The notes: generated from the letters alone by a model not told the origin. DNA of 16,695 bases from Gemmatimonadales bacterium (GCA_030601605.1 JAUVTI010000026.1:1-16695), one strand, 5' to 3'; shown: positions 7,421-16,051, counted from the first letter of the stretch. Numbers and translations: made by a program.

Positions 7421-9128
7421 ACAGAGAGTCGTAGTCGATCCGATCACGCGGATCGAGGGTCACCTCCGTATCGAGGTGCAGGCGGATAACGGGATGATCG
7501 CCGACGCGTGGGCGTCGTCCACGCAGTTCCGCGGCATCGAGACCATCATGCAGGGCCGTGACCCGCGCGACGCATGGGCGTTCACGCAGCGCATCTGCGG
7601 CGTGTGCACCGTGGTCCACGCGGTTGCCTCGCTGCGGGCGGTCGAGGACGCGCTCGACATCGTCATCCCGCCCAACGCGAACCTGATTCGCAATCTGGTT
7701 CACGGCATGCAGTTCGTGCAGGATCATGTGATCCACTTCTACCACCTGCACGCGCTGGATTGGGTGGACGTGGTGAGCGCGCTCGACGCCGACCCGGCCG
7801 GCACGGCGCGGATCGCGCGCCAGATCTCGCCGTGGCCCAACAACTCGGCCTCGTACTTCGGCATGGTGCAGGACCGGGTGCGCAAGTTCGTCGCCAGCGG
7901 CCAGCTCGGGATCTTCAACAACGGCTACTGGGGCCACCCGGCCTACAAGCTGCCGCCCGAGGTGAACCTGCTCGCGCTGGCGCACTATCTGGAGGCACTG
8001 GACTGGCAGCGGGACGTCATCAGGCTGCACACGATATTCGGGGGCAAGAACCCGCACCCGAACTTCGTCGTCGGCGGCATGGCCTCCGCCATAAACCTCG
8101 ACGGCACCGCCACGATCAACACCGAGCGCCTGACCGACATCAAGGACCTGATCACACGGGCGCGGCGGTTCGTGGACCAGGTGTACTTCCCCGACCTGGT
8201 GGCCATAGCCGGTTTCTACAAGGACTGGGCCTCCATCGGCGGCGGGACACCCAACTACCTCACGTCCGGTGAGTTCCCCCAGGGCGACGTGCGGGACATC
8301 GACTCGCTGTACTTCCCGCGCGGCGTGATCCTCAACAACAACCTCAACGAGGTGCTGCCGTACGACCACATGAAGGTCAAGGAGTACGTGACGCACTCGT
8401 GGTACGAGTACGAGGGCGGCAAGGACGTGAGCCTGCATCCGTACGAGGGCGAGACGAAGCCCAGGTACACGGGGCCGCCGACTCCCTGGCAGTATCTGCA
8501 GGATCACGACGAGTACACGTGGATGAAGGCTCCGCGCTACGATGACCAGCCCATGGAAGTGGGCCCGCTGGCGCGGATGCTCGTGGCGTACGCCTCAGGC
8601 CACGACGGCGCCCGGGAGTTGGTGGGCGAGGTGCTGGGCCGCCTGCGTGTCGGTCCGGCGGCGCTGTTCTCCACTCTCGGCCGCACGGCAGCGCGGTGCA
8701 TCGAGACGGTCCTGATTGCGCGCCAAATGGAAGTGTGGTTCGACGAGCTCGTGGGGCGCATCAAGGGCGGCGATACCGCGACGTTCAACCCTGAGCGGTG
8801 GAACCCGGACACCTGGCCGGCGACGGCGGAGGGCTACGGCTACCTTGACGCGCCGCGGGGCTCTCTGGGCCACTGGGTGCAGATCCGGAACGGGAAGATC
8901 TCCCGTTATCAGTGCGTTGTGCCGAGCACCTGGAACTGCTCGCCGCGCGACGTACACGGGCAGATCGGCCCGTACGAGGCGGCGCTGACGGACAACCACC
9001 CGCTGGTCGATCCTGAGCGGCCCATCGAGATCCTCCGGACGATTCACTCCTTCGATCCTTGCATGGCGTGTGGGGTGCACGTGCTCGACGCCGAGGGGAA
9101 TAAGGTCACGGAGGTGAAAGTCCAATGA
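7413..9128 (+). CDS. hyaB: [NiFe]-hydrogenase large (catalytic) subunit, group 1
   Basis: 571 aa subunit that binds the NiFe(CN)2CO site and splits H2. It starts at GTG 7413, inside the last codons of the small subunit (8-nt overlap), with AGGAGG at 7401-7406 six nt upstream. It begins with PITRIEGHLRIE. The first active-site pair is in RICGVCTVVH (Cys62, Cys65, His69); the second is in DPCMACGVH (Cys550, Cys553, His556). Fifteen residues follow His556, beginning VLDAEG; these are the C-terminal extension that the maturation protease removes after nickel insertion. It has no signal peptide of its own and is expected to travel with the small subunit through Tat. The length is normal for group 1. 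Confidence 0.98.
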   Translation: MARQRVVVDPITRIEGHLRIEVQADNGMIADAWASSTQFRGIETIMQGRDPRDAWAFTQRICGVCTVVHAVASLRAVEDALDIVIPPNANLIRNLVHGMQFVQDHVIHFYHLHALDWVDVVSALDADPAGTARIARQISPWPNNSASYFGMVQDRVRKFVASGQLGIFNNGYWGHPAYKLPPEVNLLALAHYLEALDWQRDVIRLHTIFGGKNPHPNFVVGGMASAINLDGTATINTERLTDIKDLITRARRFVDQVYFPDLVAIAGFYKDWASIGGGTPNYLTSGEFPQGDVRDIDSLYFPRGVILNNNLNEVLPYDHMKVKEYVTHSWYEYEGGKDVSLHPYEGETKPRYTGPPTPWQYLQDHDEYTWMKAPRYDDQPMEVGPLARMLVAYASGHDGARELVGEVLGRLRVGPAALFSTLGRTAARCIETVLIARQMEVWFDELVGRIKGGDTATFNPERWNPDTWPATAEGYGYLDAPRGSLGHWVQIRNGKISRYQCVVPSTWNCSPRDVHGQIGPYEAALTDNHPLVDPERPIEILRTIHSFDPCMACGVHVLDAEGNKVTEVKVQ

Positions 9129-9859
9129 CCGCACCCACCAGGCCTCCGACGATTCCCGAGGCGGTCGCGGAGGCGACACCCGGATACCGGTGGATCCTGT
9201 TGTGGCGCTGGCCGCTGCGGCTCACCCACTGGGTATCGGCCGCCACGGTCGTCGTGTTGATCGTGACCGGCTTCTACATCGCCGACCCCTACTTCGTAAC
9301 CTGGGGTGAGGCGAGCCAGCACTTCCTCATGGGATGGGCGCGGTTCCTGCACTTCACGGCAGCGGCAATGATCGTGGCCGCGGCCATCCTGCGCGTCTAC
9401 TGGCTGTTCGCCGGTAGCAAATGGGCCAGCTGGCGCGCGCTGCTGCCGGTCGGCAAGAGGGACTGGCGCAATCTCGTGAAGATGACGAAGTACTACTTCC
9501 TCGTGCGACAGCCCGAGATGCCGCACTACCTCGGGCACCACCCGCTGCAGCAGCTCAGCTACACGGCCATCTATGCGACGGTGATCATCCAGGTCGTGAC
9601 CGGGTTCGCGATGTACGGTGTCTCGAACCCCGGCGGGCTCTTCTACACGATGTTCACAACGTGGCTGGGGCCGCTGCTCGGCGGGATCCAGGTCGTGCGG
9701 TTCGTGCACCACGCACTCACCTGGATCCTGGTCTGCTTCATTCCGCTGCACATCTACCTGGCGTTCCGCGCGGACGTGATGGACAGGGAGGGCGAGCTGT
9801 CCTCGATCTTCAGTGGAGGCCGATTCGTGAGGTCCGATGTAAGATTCGAGGATGAGTGA
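9125..9859 (+). CDS. hyaC: Hydrogenase cytochrome b subunit (quinone-reducing membrane anchor)
   Basis: 244 aa; ATG at 9125 overlaps the large-subunit stop as ATGA, with GGAGGTGA at 9110-9117 upstream. It belongs to the HupC/HyaC/HydC di-haem cytochrome b family, which passes electrons from the distal Fe-S cluster to menaquinone or ubiquinone. Four main membrane helices are visible, around 36-56, 74-96, 145-165 and 195-215. Likely haem b ligands are His35 (RLTHW), His76 (RFLHF), His195 (RFVHH) and His209 (IPLHIYLAF). The 14-residue spacing of the last pair matches the known His186/His200 pair of Wolinella HydC. With no Isp or HybA partner encoded nearby, this is the likely direct link to the quinone pool. 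Confidence 0.95.
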   Translation: MTAPTRPPTIPEAVAEATPGYRWILLWRWPLRLTHWVSAATVVVLIVTGFYIADPYFVTWGEASQHFLMGWARFLHFTAAAMIVAAAILRVYWLFAGSKWASWRALLPVGKRDWRNLVKMTKYYFLVRQPEMPHYLGHHPLQQLSYTAIYATVIIQVVTGFAMYGVSNPGGLFYTMFTTWLGPLLGGIQVVRFVHHALTWILVCFIPLHIYLAFRADVMDREGELSSIFSGGRFVRSDVRFEDE

Positions 9860-10355
9860 GACACCAAGCGCTGGGACCGTCGTCGCCGGATTGGGGAATC
9901 CCCTCATGGGCGACGACGGTCTCGGTCTCGTAGCCCTTGAGATTCTGCGGGATTCCTGGAACTTTCAACCAGACATAGAGTTGTTGGACGGCGGTACGTG
10001 GGGGATGAACCTCTTGCCCCAAATCGAGTCCGCCGAGCGTGTGCTCCTACTGGATGCCATCAAGGCGGGGGCGGCGCCCGGCACGGTGGTGGTGCTCGAG
10101 CGCGATGAAGTCCCGCGTTTCTTCTCCACGAAGCTCTCTCCACATCAGATCGACATGCGCGAGGTGCTGGCGCTTGCCGAGCTGCGGGGGAACCTGCCGG
10201 AGCACCTCGTGGCCATCGGCCTCCAGCCGGAGGTGGTGGAGATGTCGACTGAGCTGAGCGCCACGCTGCGGAACAACCTGGACTCGTTGGTGGATCGGGT
10301 CGTCGAGCAGCTGCGGGACTGGGGGCACGAGGCGCGGCGAGACGAGACCAGGTAG
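9852..10355 (+). CDS. hyaD: Hydrogenase maturation endopeptidase (HyaD/HupD family)
   Basis: 167 aa cytoplasmic protease that checks for nickel and cuts the C-terminal extension from the large subunit. ATG at 9852 overlaps the cytochrome gene by 8 nt. The N-terminal motif GLGNPLMGDDGLG is clear. The nickel-sensing ligands by alignment with HybD are Asp22 (Glu16 in HybD), Asp68 (LLLDAIKAG) and His98 (LSPHQID). Asp in place of Glu at the first position is a conservative change. Its presence agrees with the 15-residue tail seen on the large subunit. The ribosome binding site is weak, as expected for translational coupling. Confidence 0.95.
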   Translation: MSETPSAGTVVAGLGNPLMGDDGLGLVALEILRDSWNFQPDIELLDGGTWGMNLLPQIESAERVLLLDAIKAGAAPGTVVVLERDEVPRFFSTKLSPHQIDMREVLALAELRGNLPEHLVAIGLQPEVVEMSTELSATLRNNLDSLVDRVVEQLRDWGHEARRDETR

Positions 10356-10367
10356 CGGGAATCACAT

Positions 10368-10628
10368 ATGCACGAGATGAGCATCGCGATGGAGGTGTGC
10401 AGCATCGCGGAGGCACACGTGCCGCCTGAGCAGCTGACCAGCGTGGTGGAGGTGGGCCTCGAGGTCGGCGATCAGGCTGGCGTGGAGGTGGACAGCCTCG
10501 AGTTCTGCCTGGAGGTTCTGCTCACGAGCCCGCCCTTCGGCAACGCGAAACCGGTGATCGAGCGCGTAACGGGAGACGTTCTGCGCGTCAGCTATTTGGA
10601 GGTGGATGATGGCCGTCCGGACGATTGA
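10368..10628 (+). CDS. hypA: HypA-like nickel chaperone lacking the zinc-binding domain
   Basis: 86 aa, against about 113-120 for normal HypA. It starts at ATG 10368, 12 nt after the protease stop. The N-terminus MHEMSIAMEV keeps His2 and Glu3, the nickel-binding start of the family, and the core VGLEVGDQAGVEVDSLEFC aligns well. The usual two CxxC pairs of the zinc loop are absent: after KPVIERV the sequence goes directly to TGDVLRVSYLEVDDG, the last strand of the HypA core. Only two Cys occur (Cys11 and Cys47), neither in a CxxC pair. The frame is intact and the ends of the core join cleanly, so this looks like an in-frame domain deletion and not a frameshift or sequencing error. It overlaps hypB. 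It probably still partners HypB or the large subunit, but zinc-dependent structure is lost. Confidence 0.85.
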   Translation: MHEMSIAMEVCSIAEAHVPPEQLTSVVEVGLEVGDQAGVEVDSLEFCLEVLLTSPPFGNAKPVIERVTGDVLRVSYLEVDDGRPDD

Positions 10629-11280
10629 GGTCCGAGAAAGGGTCATGGCCAGGAACGACGAGTTGGCGGCGGACGTGCGTCGTCTGCTCGCGGAGCACCG
10701 GGTGCCGGCCTTCAACCTGGTTTCCTCGCCCGGATCGGGGAAGACGCTTCTGCTCGAGCGCACTCTGCAGGAGCTGGGTGGGCGGCTGCGAATCGCGGTC
10801 ATCACGGGCGACGTGCAGACGCAGAACGACGCGGACCGCCTCAGCCGCTACACGGACAGGCTCGTGCAGGCCGTGGTCACCGGAGGCGCCTGCCATCTTG
10901 ATGCGCGCCAGATCCTCACGGCGCTCGAGGAGGTGGATCTGGCGAACACCGACCTGGTATTCATCGAGAACGTGGGCAACCTCGTCTGCCCGGCGAGCTG
11001 GGACCTCGGTGAGGCCGCCAAGATCGTGTTGTTCTCGACCACGGAGGGCGAGGACAAGCCCGCCAAGTACCCCAAGATGTTCCAGCAGTCCAGCTATGCG
11101 GTGTTCACCAAGATGGACCTGCTGCCGCACCTCACGTTCGAGATGGAGAAGGCCAAGGCCCAGGCACTCGAAGTGAATCCCGACCTCTCGTTCTTCTTCA
11201 CTTCGGCGCGCACGGGCGACGGGCTGGACGAGTGGTACGCATTTCTGGAGGGGCAGGTGGCGGAGGCCAGGCGCGCGTGA
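10609..11280 (+). CDS. hypB: HypB, GTPase for nickel insertion
   Basis: 223 aa. Of two adjacent ATGs (10606, 10609) the second is preferred because GGAGG at 10598-10602 then lies 6 nt upstream. It overlaps hypA by 20 nt. It is a SIMIBI-class GTPase that powers nickel delivery with HypA. The P-loop is SSPGSGKT (39-46), followed by ITGDVQTQNDADR. The dimer-interface metal site is TGGACHLDA (Cys95, His96) and ENVGNLVCP (Cys127). STTEGEDKPAKYPKMF and the base-recognition motif TKMD follow. The N-terminal high-affinity CxxCGC motif and the His-rich stretch seen in many HypB proteins are both missing, so nickel would bind only at the GTPase-domain site. Confidence 0.96.
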   Translation: MAVRTIEVRERVMARNDELAADVRRLLAEHRVPAFNLVSSPGSGKTLLLERTLQELGGRLRIAVITGDVQTQNDADRLSRYTDRLVQAVVTGGACHLDARQILTALEEVDLANTDLVFIENVGNLVCPASWDLGEAAKIVLFSTTEGEDKPAKYPKMFQQSSYAVFTKMDLLPHLTFEMEKAKAQALEVNPDLSFFFTSARTGDGLDEWYAFLEGQVAEARRA

Positions 11281-13583
11281 CCGCCCGCGCCCCCGCCGCC
11301 GAGCGCGAAGCCCTGCGACTCAGCGTCACGGGGGTGGTACAGGGGGTGGGCTTCCGTCCCTTCGTGCACCGCTTGGCGCTGGAGCACGGGCTCGGCGGCT
11401 GGGTGCGCAACGAGGCCGGCGAGGTCCGGATATCGGTCGAGGGCCGCAAGGCGGCGGTGAAGGCATTCGTGCACGACCTCGTGGACAAGGCTCCACCGCT
11501 GTCGCGCATCGACTCGGTCGACGTGACGCAGACCGAGCTGAGCCACGTGGACGAGTTCCGCATCGTCGAGAGCGTGGATCAGCCGGACCGGCGCCAGCCG
11601 GTGTCGCCCGACGTGGCGCTGTGCGCGGCCTGCGAAGCGGAGCTGTTCGATGCATCCAACCGGCGCCACAACTATCCGTTCATCACCTGCACCGATTGTG
11701 GCCCCAGGTTCACGGTCATCGAGTCGATGCCCTACGACCGGGAGCGCACGAGCATGCAGGCGTTCCAGCAGTGCGACGAGTGCCTGCGGGAGTACGGCGA
11801 GCCCGCCGATAGGCGCTACCACTCGGAGACCAACAGCTGTCCCGACTGCGGTCCGCGCGTGTGGCTGGAAGAGGCGGGAGACGAGGCGGAGGTGTGCGGT
11901 GGCGCGGCCGCGCTGGAGCGAGCCGCGCAGTGCCTGGCTGACGGCAAGGTCGTGGCAATCCGCGGGCTGGGCGGCTTCCACCTCGCCGCCGACGCCACGA
12001 ACGACGAGGCCGTGAGCCGGCTGCGGCGGCGCAAGGCGCGTGAGGCCAAGCCGCTTGCGGTGATGGTGCGCACGCTGGAGGAGGCGCGCCGCCTGGGCAG
12101 AGTCGGATCCGGGGAGGAGCGGCTCCTCACGTCGCGGGAGCGGCCCGTCGTGCTGTTGCGAACGCTGCCGGATGCGGGACTCGCGCCCTCGGTGGCGCCA
12201 GGCCTCGACACCGTCGGCGTGATGACCGCGTACACGCCGCTGCACCAGCTGCTGCTGGAGCTCGTCGGGCGGCCCCTGGTCATGACGAGCGGCAACCTGA
12301 GCGAGGAGCCGATCGCGACGGCGAACGACGACGCGCGGTCCCGGCTCGGTGACATAGCCGACGTCTTCCTGCTGCACGACCGTGAGATCGTGGCACGCTA
12401 CGACGACTCGGTGGTGCGGCTCGCTGACGGTGCGCCGCTCTTCCTGCGCCGCGCCCGGGGGTACGCGCCCCTCCCACTGGAGCTTCCGGTGGCCGCGCCG
12501 GTTCCGCTCGTGGCGGTGGGACCGCATCTCAAGAGCACCTTCGCCCTGGCGCACGGCGCCACGGCGTACGTGAGCCAACACATTGGGGACCTCGAGAACC
12601 TGGAGACGCTCGAGCACTTCCGGGCGGCGCTCGCCGCGTTCCGGGAGCTGTACCGCGTGGAGCCCGAGGTGGCGGTGCGGGACATGCACCCGGGGTACCT
12701 CTCGACCCGCGTGGCCGAGGAGCTGGGGCTCGGGGAGACGATCGTGGTGCAGCATCACCATGCCCATGCCGCCGCAGTGGCCGCGGAGCACGGTGTCATC
12801 GATCGGGTCATTGGGGTCTCCTACGACGGCACCGGGTACGGTGACGACGGGGCTGTTTGGGGGGCGGAGATCCTCGTCTCGGACCTCGTCGACTACGAGC
12901 GCCGGGGGCAGCTTCGCTACGCTCCGCTTCCGGGCGGCGATTTGGCGGTGCGGAGGCCCTGGCGTGTCGCGCTCGGGTATCTGTCGCTCGAGCCCTCACT
13001 CACGGACTCGTTCGCTCGCGCGTTCGAGGGAGTGGATCCACAGGAGAGAGCCATCGCGGAACAGCAGGTGGCGCGCGGACTCAACTCGCCGCTCGCGTCG
13101 TCCATGGGGCGGCTGTTCGACGCGGCGGCGGCGGTGCTGGGCACGCGCCAGGTGGCGCACTACGAGGGCCAGGCCGCGATGGAGCTGGAGGCCCTCGCGG
13201 GGGAGCGTGCCGCCGAGCCGTTGCCCTTCCCGGTGCTCGAGGGCGATGATGAGAAGTGGTACCTCGACCCGCTGCCCCTGCTGGCGGCGCTGGGCGAGCA
13301 GCGCCAGGCGGGAAGGGATGTCTCGGAGTTGGCCGCGCGCTTCCATGAGAGTGTCGCTCACGCCACGGTCGAGATCGTCGGATGCGTGGCGGATGCAGCG
13401 GGACTCGGGACAGTCGCCCTCGGCGGCGGGTGCTTTCAGAACGCACGGCTGCTTGCCACCACGCGCGGCTTGCTCGAGCGGCGTGGCCTGCGGGTGCTGG
13501 CGCCGCGGCTCCTGAGTCCCAACGACGGTTCCATCAGCTACGGCCAGGCGGCGGTTGCCGCCATGCGCATGTCGCGGAGGTAA
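11277..13583 (+). CDS. hypF: HypF, carbamoyltransferase for hydrogenase cyanide ligands
   Basis: 768 aa. The start is GTG 11277, overlapping the hypB stop as GTGA, with GGAGG at 11262-11266; the frame is open further upstream but only within hypB. It moves the carbamoyl group of carbamoyl phosphate to the C-terminal Cys of HypE, via carbamoyl-adenylate. Domains in order: acylphosphatase (about 13-100, GVVQGVGFRPFVHR); two zinc fingers (CAAC Cys116/119 with CTDC Cys138/141, then CDEC Cys166/169 with CPDC Cys188/191); a YrdC-like domain (about 210-400, RGLGGFHLAADATN, KAREAKPLAVMV); and a Kae1-like domain (about 410-765, QHHHAHAAAVAAEHG, SYDGTGYGDDG, GGGCFQNARLL). All parts are complete and the length is normal. 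Confidence 0.97.
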   Translation: MTARAPAAEREALRLSVTGVVQGVGFRPFVHRLALEHGLGGWVRNEAGEVRISVEGRKAAVKAFVHDLVDKAPPLSRIDSVDVTQTELSHVDEFRIVESVDQPDRRQPVSPDVALCAACEAELFDASNRRHNYPFITCTDCGPRFTVIESMPYDRERTSMQAFQQCDECLREYGEPADRRYHSETNSCPDCGPRVWLEEAGDEAEVCGGAAALERAAQCLADGKVVAIRGLGGFHLAADATNDEAVSRLRRRKAREAKPLAVMVRTLEEARRLGRVGSGEERLLTSRERPVVLLRTLPDAGLAPSVAPGLDTVGVMTAYTPLHQLLLELVGRPLVMTSGNLSEEPIATANDDARSRLGDIADVFLLHDREIVARYDDSVVRLADGAPLFLRRARGYAPLPLELPVAAPVPLVAVGPHLKSTFALAHGATAYVSQHIGDLENLETLEHFRAALAAFRELYRVEPEVAVRDMHPGYLSTRVAEELGLGETIVVQHHHAHAAAVAAEHGVIDRVIGVSYDGTGYGDDGAVWGAEILVSDLVDYERRGQLRYAPLPGGDLAVRRPWRVALGYLSLEPSLTDSFARAFEGVDPQERAIAEQQVARGLNSPLASSMGRLFDAAAAVLGTRQVAHYEGQAAMELEALAGERAAEPLPFPVLEGDDEKWYLDPLPLLAALGEQRQAGRDVSELAARFHESVAHATVEIVGCVADAAGLGTVALGGGCFQNARLLATTRGLLERRGLRVLAPRLLSPNDGSISYGQAAVAAMRMSRR

Positions 13584-13585
13584 TG

Positions 13586-13882
13586 ATGTGTCTCGGGATA
13601 CCAGGGCGGATCGTCGAGATCCGCGACGACGGCGGCTTCCCAATGGGCGTCGTCGATTTCGGCGGCGTGAAGCGCGAGGTGTGCCTCGCGTATCTCGCAG
13701 GTGAAGTGGAAGTCGGCGACTACGCCATCGTGCATGTCGGCTTCGCCATCTCCAAGGTGGACGAAGAGGAGGCCAGGCGCACCTTCGAGGTGCTGAAGGA
13801 GATGAGTCAACTCGACGAGCTGGAGTGGATGCGGGAGGTGGCTGAGAAGAGCCTCAATCCGCAACCGCCCGAGGCGTCGTGA
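13586..13882 (+). CDS. hypC: HypC, Fe(CN)2CO assembly chaperone
   Basis: 98 aa. ATG 13586 is chosen over the adjacent ATG 13583 because GGAGG (13576-13580) then lies 5 nt upstream, and the family needs MCLG at the very N-terminus, where Met is removed to expose the iron-binding Cys2. The sequence begins MCLGIPGRIVEI and contains the conserved His in YAIVHVGFAI. HypC binds HypD to build the Fe(CN)2CO unit and then carries it to the large-subunit precursor. It is slightly longer than usual, with a charged C-terminal helix and a Pro-rich end (NPQPPEAS). It begins just after hypF. Confidence 0.95.
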   Translation: MCLGIPGRIVEIRDDGGFPMGVVDFGGVKREVCLAYLAGEVEVGDYAIVHVGFAISKVDEEEARRTFEVLKEMSQLDELEWMREVAEKSLNPQPPEAS

Positions 13883-14988
13883 AGTACCTCAGCGAATACC
13901 GGGACGGCAGGATCGCACGCGGCCTGGCTGACAGCATCAAGCAGGTCGCGACGCGCCGCTGGGTCCTGATGGAGGTGTGCGGCGGGCAGACGCACACAAT
14001 CGTGAAGCAGGGCATCGACGAGCTGCTGGCCGGTGCCGTGGAGATGATCCACGGGCCTGGTTGCCCGGTGTGTGTGACGCCGCTCGAGCAGATCGACCGC
14101 GGGCTCGCCATAGCTTCGCGCCCCGAAGTGATCTTCACTTCCTTCGGCGACATGCTGCGCGTGCCGGGCAGTGAGATGGACCTGTTTCAGGTCCGCTCCC
14201 GGGGCGGCGACGTTCGCGTGGTGTACTCGCCGCTCGACGCGCTGGAGCTGGCGCGGCGAAATCCCGACAAGGAGGTCGTATTCTTCGCGGTGGGATTCGA
14301 GACGACGGCCCCGGCCAACGCGATGGCGGTCTGGCGCGCCCGGGAGCTTGGAATCGAGAACTTCAGCGTGCTCGTGTCGCACGTGACGGTGCCGCCGGCG
14401 ATGGTCGCGCTGCTCGAATCGCCCGACAACCGGGTGCAGGGATTCCTCGCCGCGGGACACGTCTGCACGGTCATGGGGTGGACGGAGTACGAGCCGCTGG
14501 CCAGGAAGTACGAGGTGCCGATCGTCGTGACCGGTTTCGAGCCGGTGGACATCCTGGAAGGCATCCTGATGGCGGTGAAGCAACTCGAAGAGGGCCGCCA
14601 CGAGGTCGAGAACCAGTACGTGCGGTCGGTGAAGCGTGACGGCAACCGGCCGGCGCAGGAAGTCGTGAGCAAGGTCTTCGATGTGGTGGACCGGCAGTGG
14701 CGCGGCCTCGGCAACATCCCGTCGAGCGGACTCGGGCTGCGCGAGGAGTTCGCCGCCTACGACGCGGAGCAGAAGTTCGGGGTGCACACGATCACCGCGG
14801 AGGAGTCGGAGGAGTGCCACGCCGGGGAGGTGCTGCGCGGCATCCTCAAGCCCAACCAGTGCCCCGCGTTCGGGACCAAATGCATACCGGAGAATCCGCT
14901 CGGGGCGCCGATGGTCTCTTCCGAGGGGGCCTGCGCCGCCTACTACAACTACGGCCGTTTCCGCACGCCGAGTGAGAGCGGGGCCTGA
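13879..14988 (+). CDS. hypD: HypD, Fe-S scaffold for Fe(CN)2CO assembly
   Basis: 369 aa. The start is GTG 13879, overlapping the hypC stop as GTGA; the product begins KYLSEYRD after the start Met, as in the family. HypD and HypC form the site where cyanide from HypE and CO are attached to iron. Conserved motifs are EVCGGQTHTI (Cys34), GPGCPVC (Cys62, Cys65), FGDMLRVPG, VGFETTAP and GHVCTVMG. The C-terminal cysteines for the 4Fe-4S cluster lie in SEECHAG, NQCPAFGTKC and SEGACAAYYNYGRF. All key Cys are present and the length is normal. Confidence 0.97.
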   Translation: MKYLSEYRDGRIARGLADSIKQVATRRWVLMEVCGGQTHTIVKQGIDELLAGAVEMIHGPGCPVCVTPLEQIDRGLAIASRPEVIFTSFGDMLRVPGSEMDLFQVRSRGGDVRVVYSPLDALELARRNPDKEVVFFAVGFETTAPANAMAVWRARELGIENFSVLVSHVTVPPAMVALLESPDNRVQGFLAAGHVCTVMGWTEYEPLARKYEVPIVVTGFEPVDILEGILMAVKQLEEGRHEVENQYVRSVKRDGNRPAQEVVSKVFDVVDRQWRGLGNIPSSGLGLREEFAAYDAEQKFGVHTITAEESEECHAGEVLRGILKPNQCPAFGTKCIPENPLGAPMVSSEGACAAYYNYGRFRTPSESGA

Positions 14989-16051
14989 GTTGGGGGATTC
15001 CTCCATCGCCGACGGCGTGAACTGCCCGGTCCCGTTCTCGCGGTACGACAGGGTCCAGCTGGGACACGGCTCGGGGGGCAAGATGAGCGCGGCGCTCCTG
15101 AAGGAGCGCTTCCTGCCCCACTTCTCCAACCCGGCCTTGGCCAAGTTGACCGACGCGGCGATCGTGGAGGTCGCCGCGGGGCGGCTCGCGGTCTCCACCG
15201 ACACGTTCGTGGTCCGCCCGCTGGAGTTCCCGGGCGGCAATATCGGATCGCTCGCCGTTCACGGCACCCTCAACGACATCGCCATGATGGGGGCGCGTCC
15301 GCGTTACCTGTCGGCCGGGTTCGTGCTGGAGGAGGGCCTGGAGTTCGAGGTGCTGGACCGCATCATCGCGGCGATGGCCCGGGCCGCCGAGGAGGCCGGC
15401 GTGCCGATCGTGGCGGGCGACACCAAGGTGGTTGAGCGCGGCAAGGCCGACGGCGTGTTCATCAACACGACGGGGATAGGGGAGCTCGATCGCGGCTTCG
15501 CGCCGGCGCCGGATCTGGCGCGCGCCGGGGACGCCGTGATCGTCAGCGGGCCGATCGGGAGGCACGGGATTGCCGTGATGGCGGTGCGGGAGGGGCTGGA
15601 GTTCGAGGTGGAGATCGAGAGTGACGCGGCCACCCTGTCACCGCTAGTGGAGCTGCTCAGGGAGCAGGTTGGAGACGCCGTGCACGTGCTGCGCGATCCC
15701 ACGCGCGGCGGGGTTGCCAGCGCCCTCAACGAGATCGCGGAGAGCGCGGGAGTCGGGGTCGAGCTGGTGGAGGACGCGTTGCCCATACCGGGTCCGGTGC
15801 GCGCGGTGTGCGAGATTCTCGGGTTCGACCCGCTCTACGTCGCCAACGAGGGGATTCTGATCGCCATGGTGGAGGGTGGATCGGAGCAGAACGCCGTTGC
15901 GGCGCTGCGCGCCCACCCGTTGGGCGAAGAAGCAACCGTGGTCGGCCGCGTCGTGGAGGCGCACCCGGGCCTCGTCGCCATGAGGACGGGCATCGGCGGA
16001 ACGCGGGTGGTAGACATGCTCCCCGGAGAGCAGCTGCCGAGAATCTGCTGA
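14972..16051 (+). CDS. hypE: HypE, carbamoyl dehydratase (cyanide donor)
   Basis: About 359 aa. It dehydrates the carbamoyl group on its C-terminal Cys to a thiocyanate and donates cyanide to HypCD. It belongs to the PurM/AIRS-like ATPase family: LGHGSGGKMS, STDTFVVRPLEFPGG, HGTLNDIAMMGARP, VAGDTKVVERGKADG and DPTRGGVASALNEIAE are all present. The protein ends in PRIC, giving the required terminal Cys. The start is uncertain: GTG 14972 overlaps hypD by 17 nt but has no clear ribosome binding site; TTG 14990, one base after the hypD stop, has a weak GGGG 6 nt upstream; GTG 15017 would also keep the conserved part. Last gene of the operon; no obvious terminator follows. Confidence 0.96.
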   Translation: MRAGPELGDSSIADGVNCPVPFSRYDRVQLGHGSGGKMSAALLKERFLPHFSNPALAKLTDAAIVEVAAGRLAVSTDTFVVRPLEFPGGNIGSLAVHGTLNDIAMMGARPRYLSAGFVLEEGLEFEVLDRIIAAMARAAEEAGVPIVAGDTKVVERGKADGVFINTTGIGELDRGFAPAPDLARAGDAVIVSGPIGRHGIAVMAVREGLEFEVEIESDAATLSPLVELLREQVGDAVHVLRDPTRGGVASALNEIAESAGVGVELVEDALPIPGPVRAVCEILGFDPLYVANEGILIAMVEGGSEQNAVAALRAHPLGEEATVVGRVVEAHPGLVAMRTGIGGTRVVDMLPGEQLPRIC

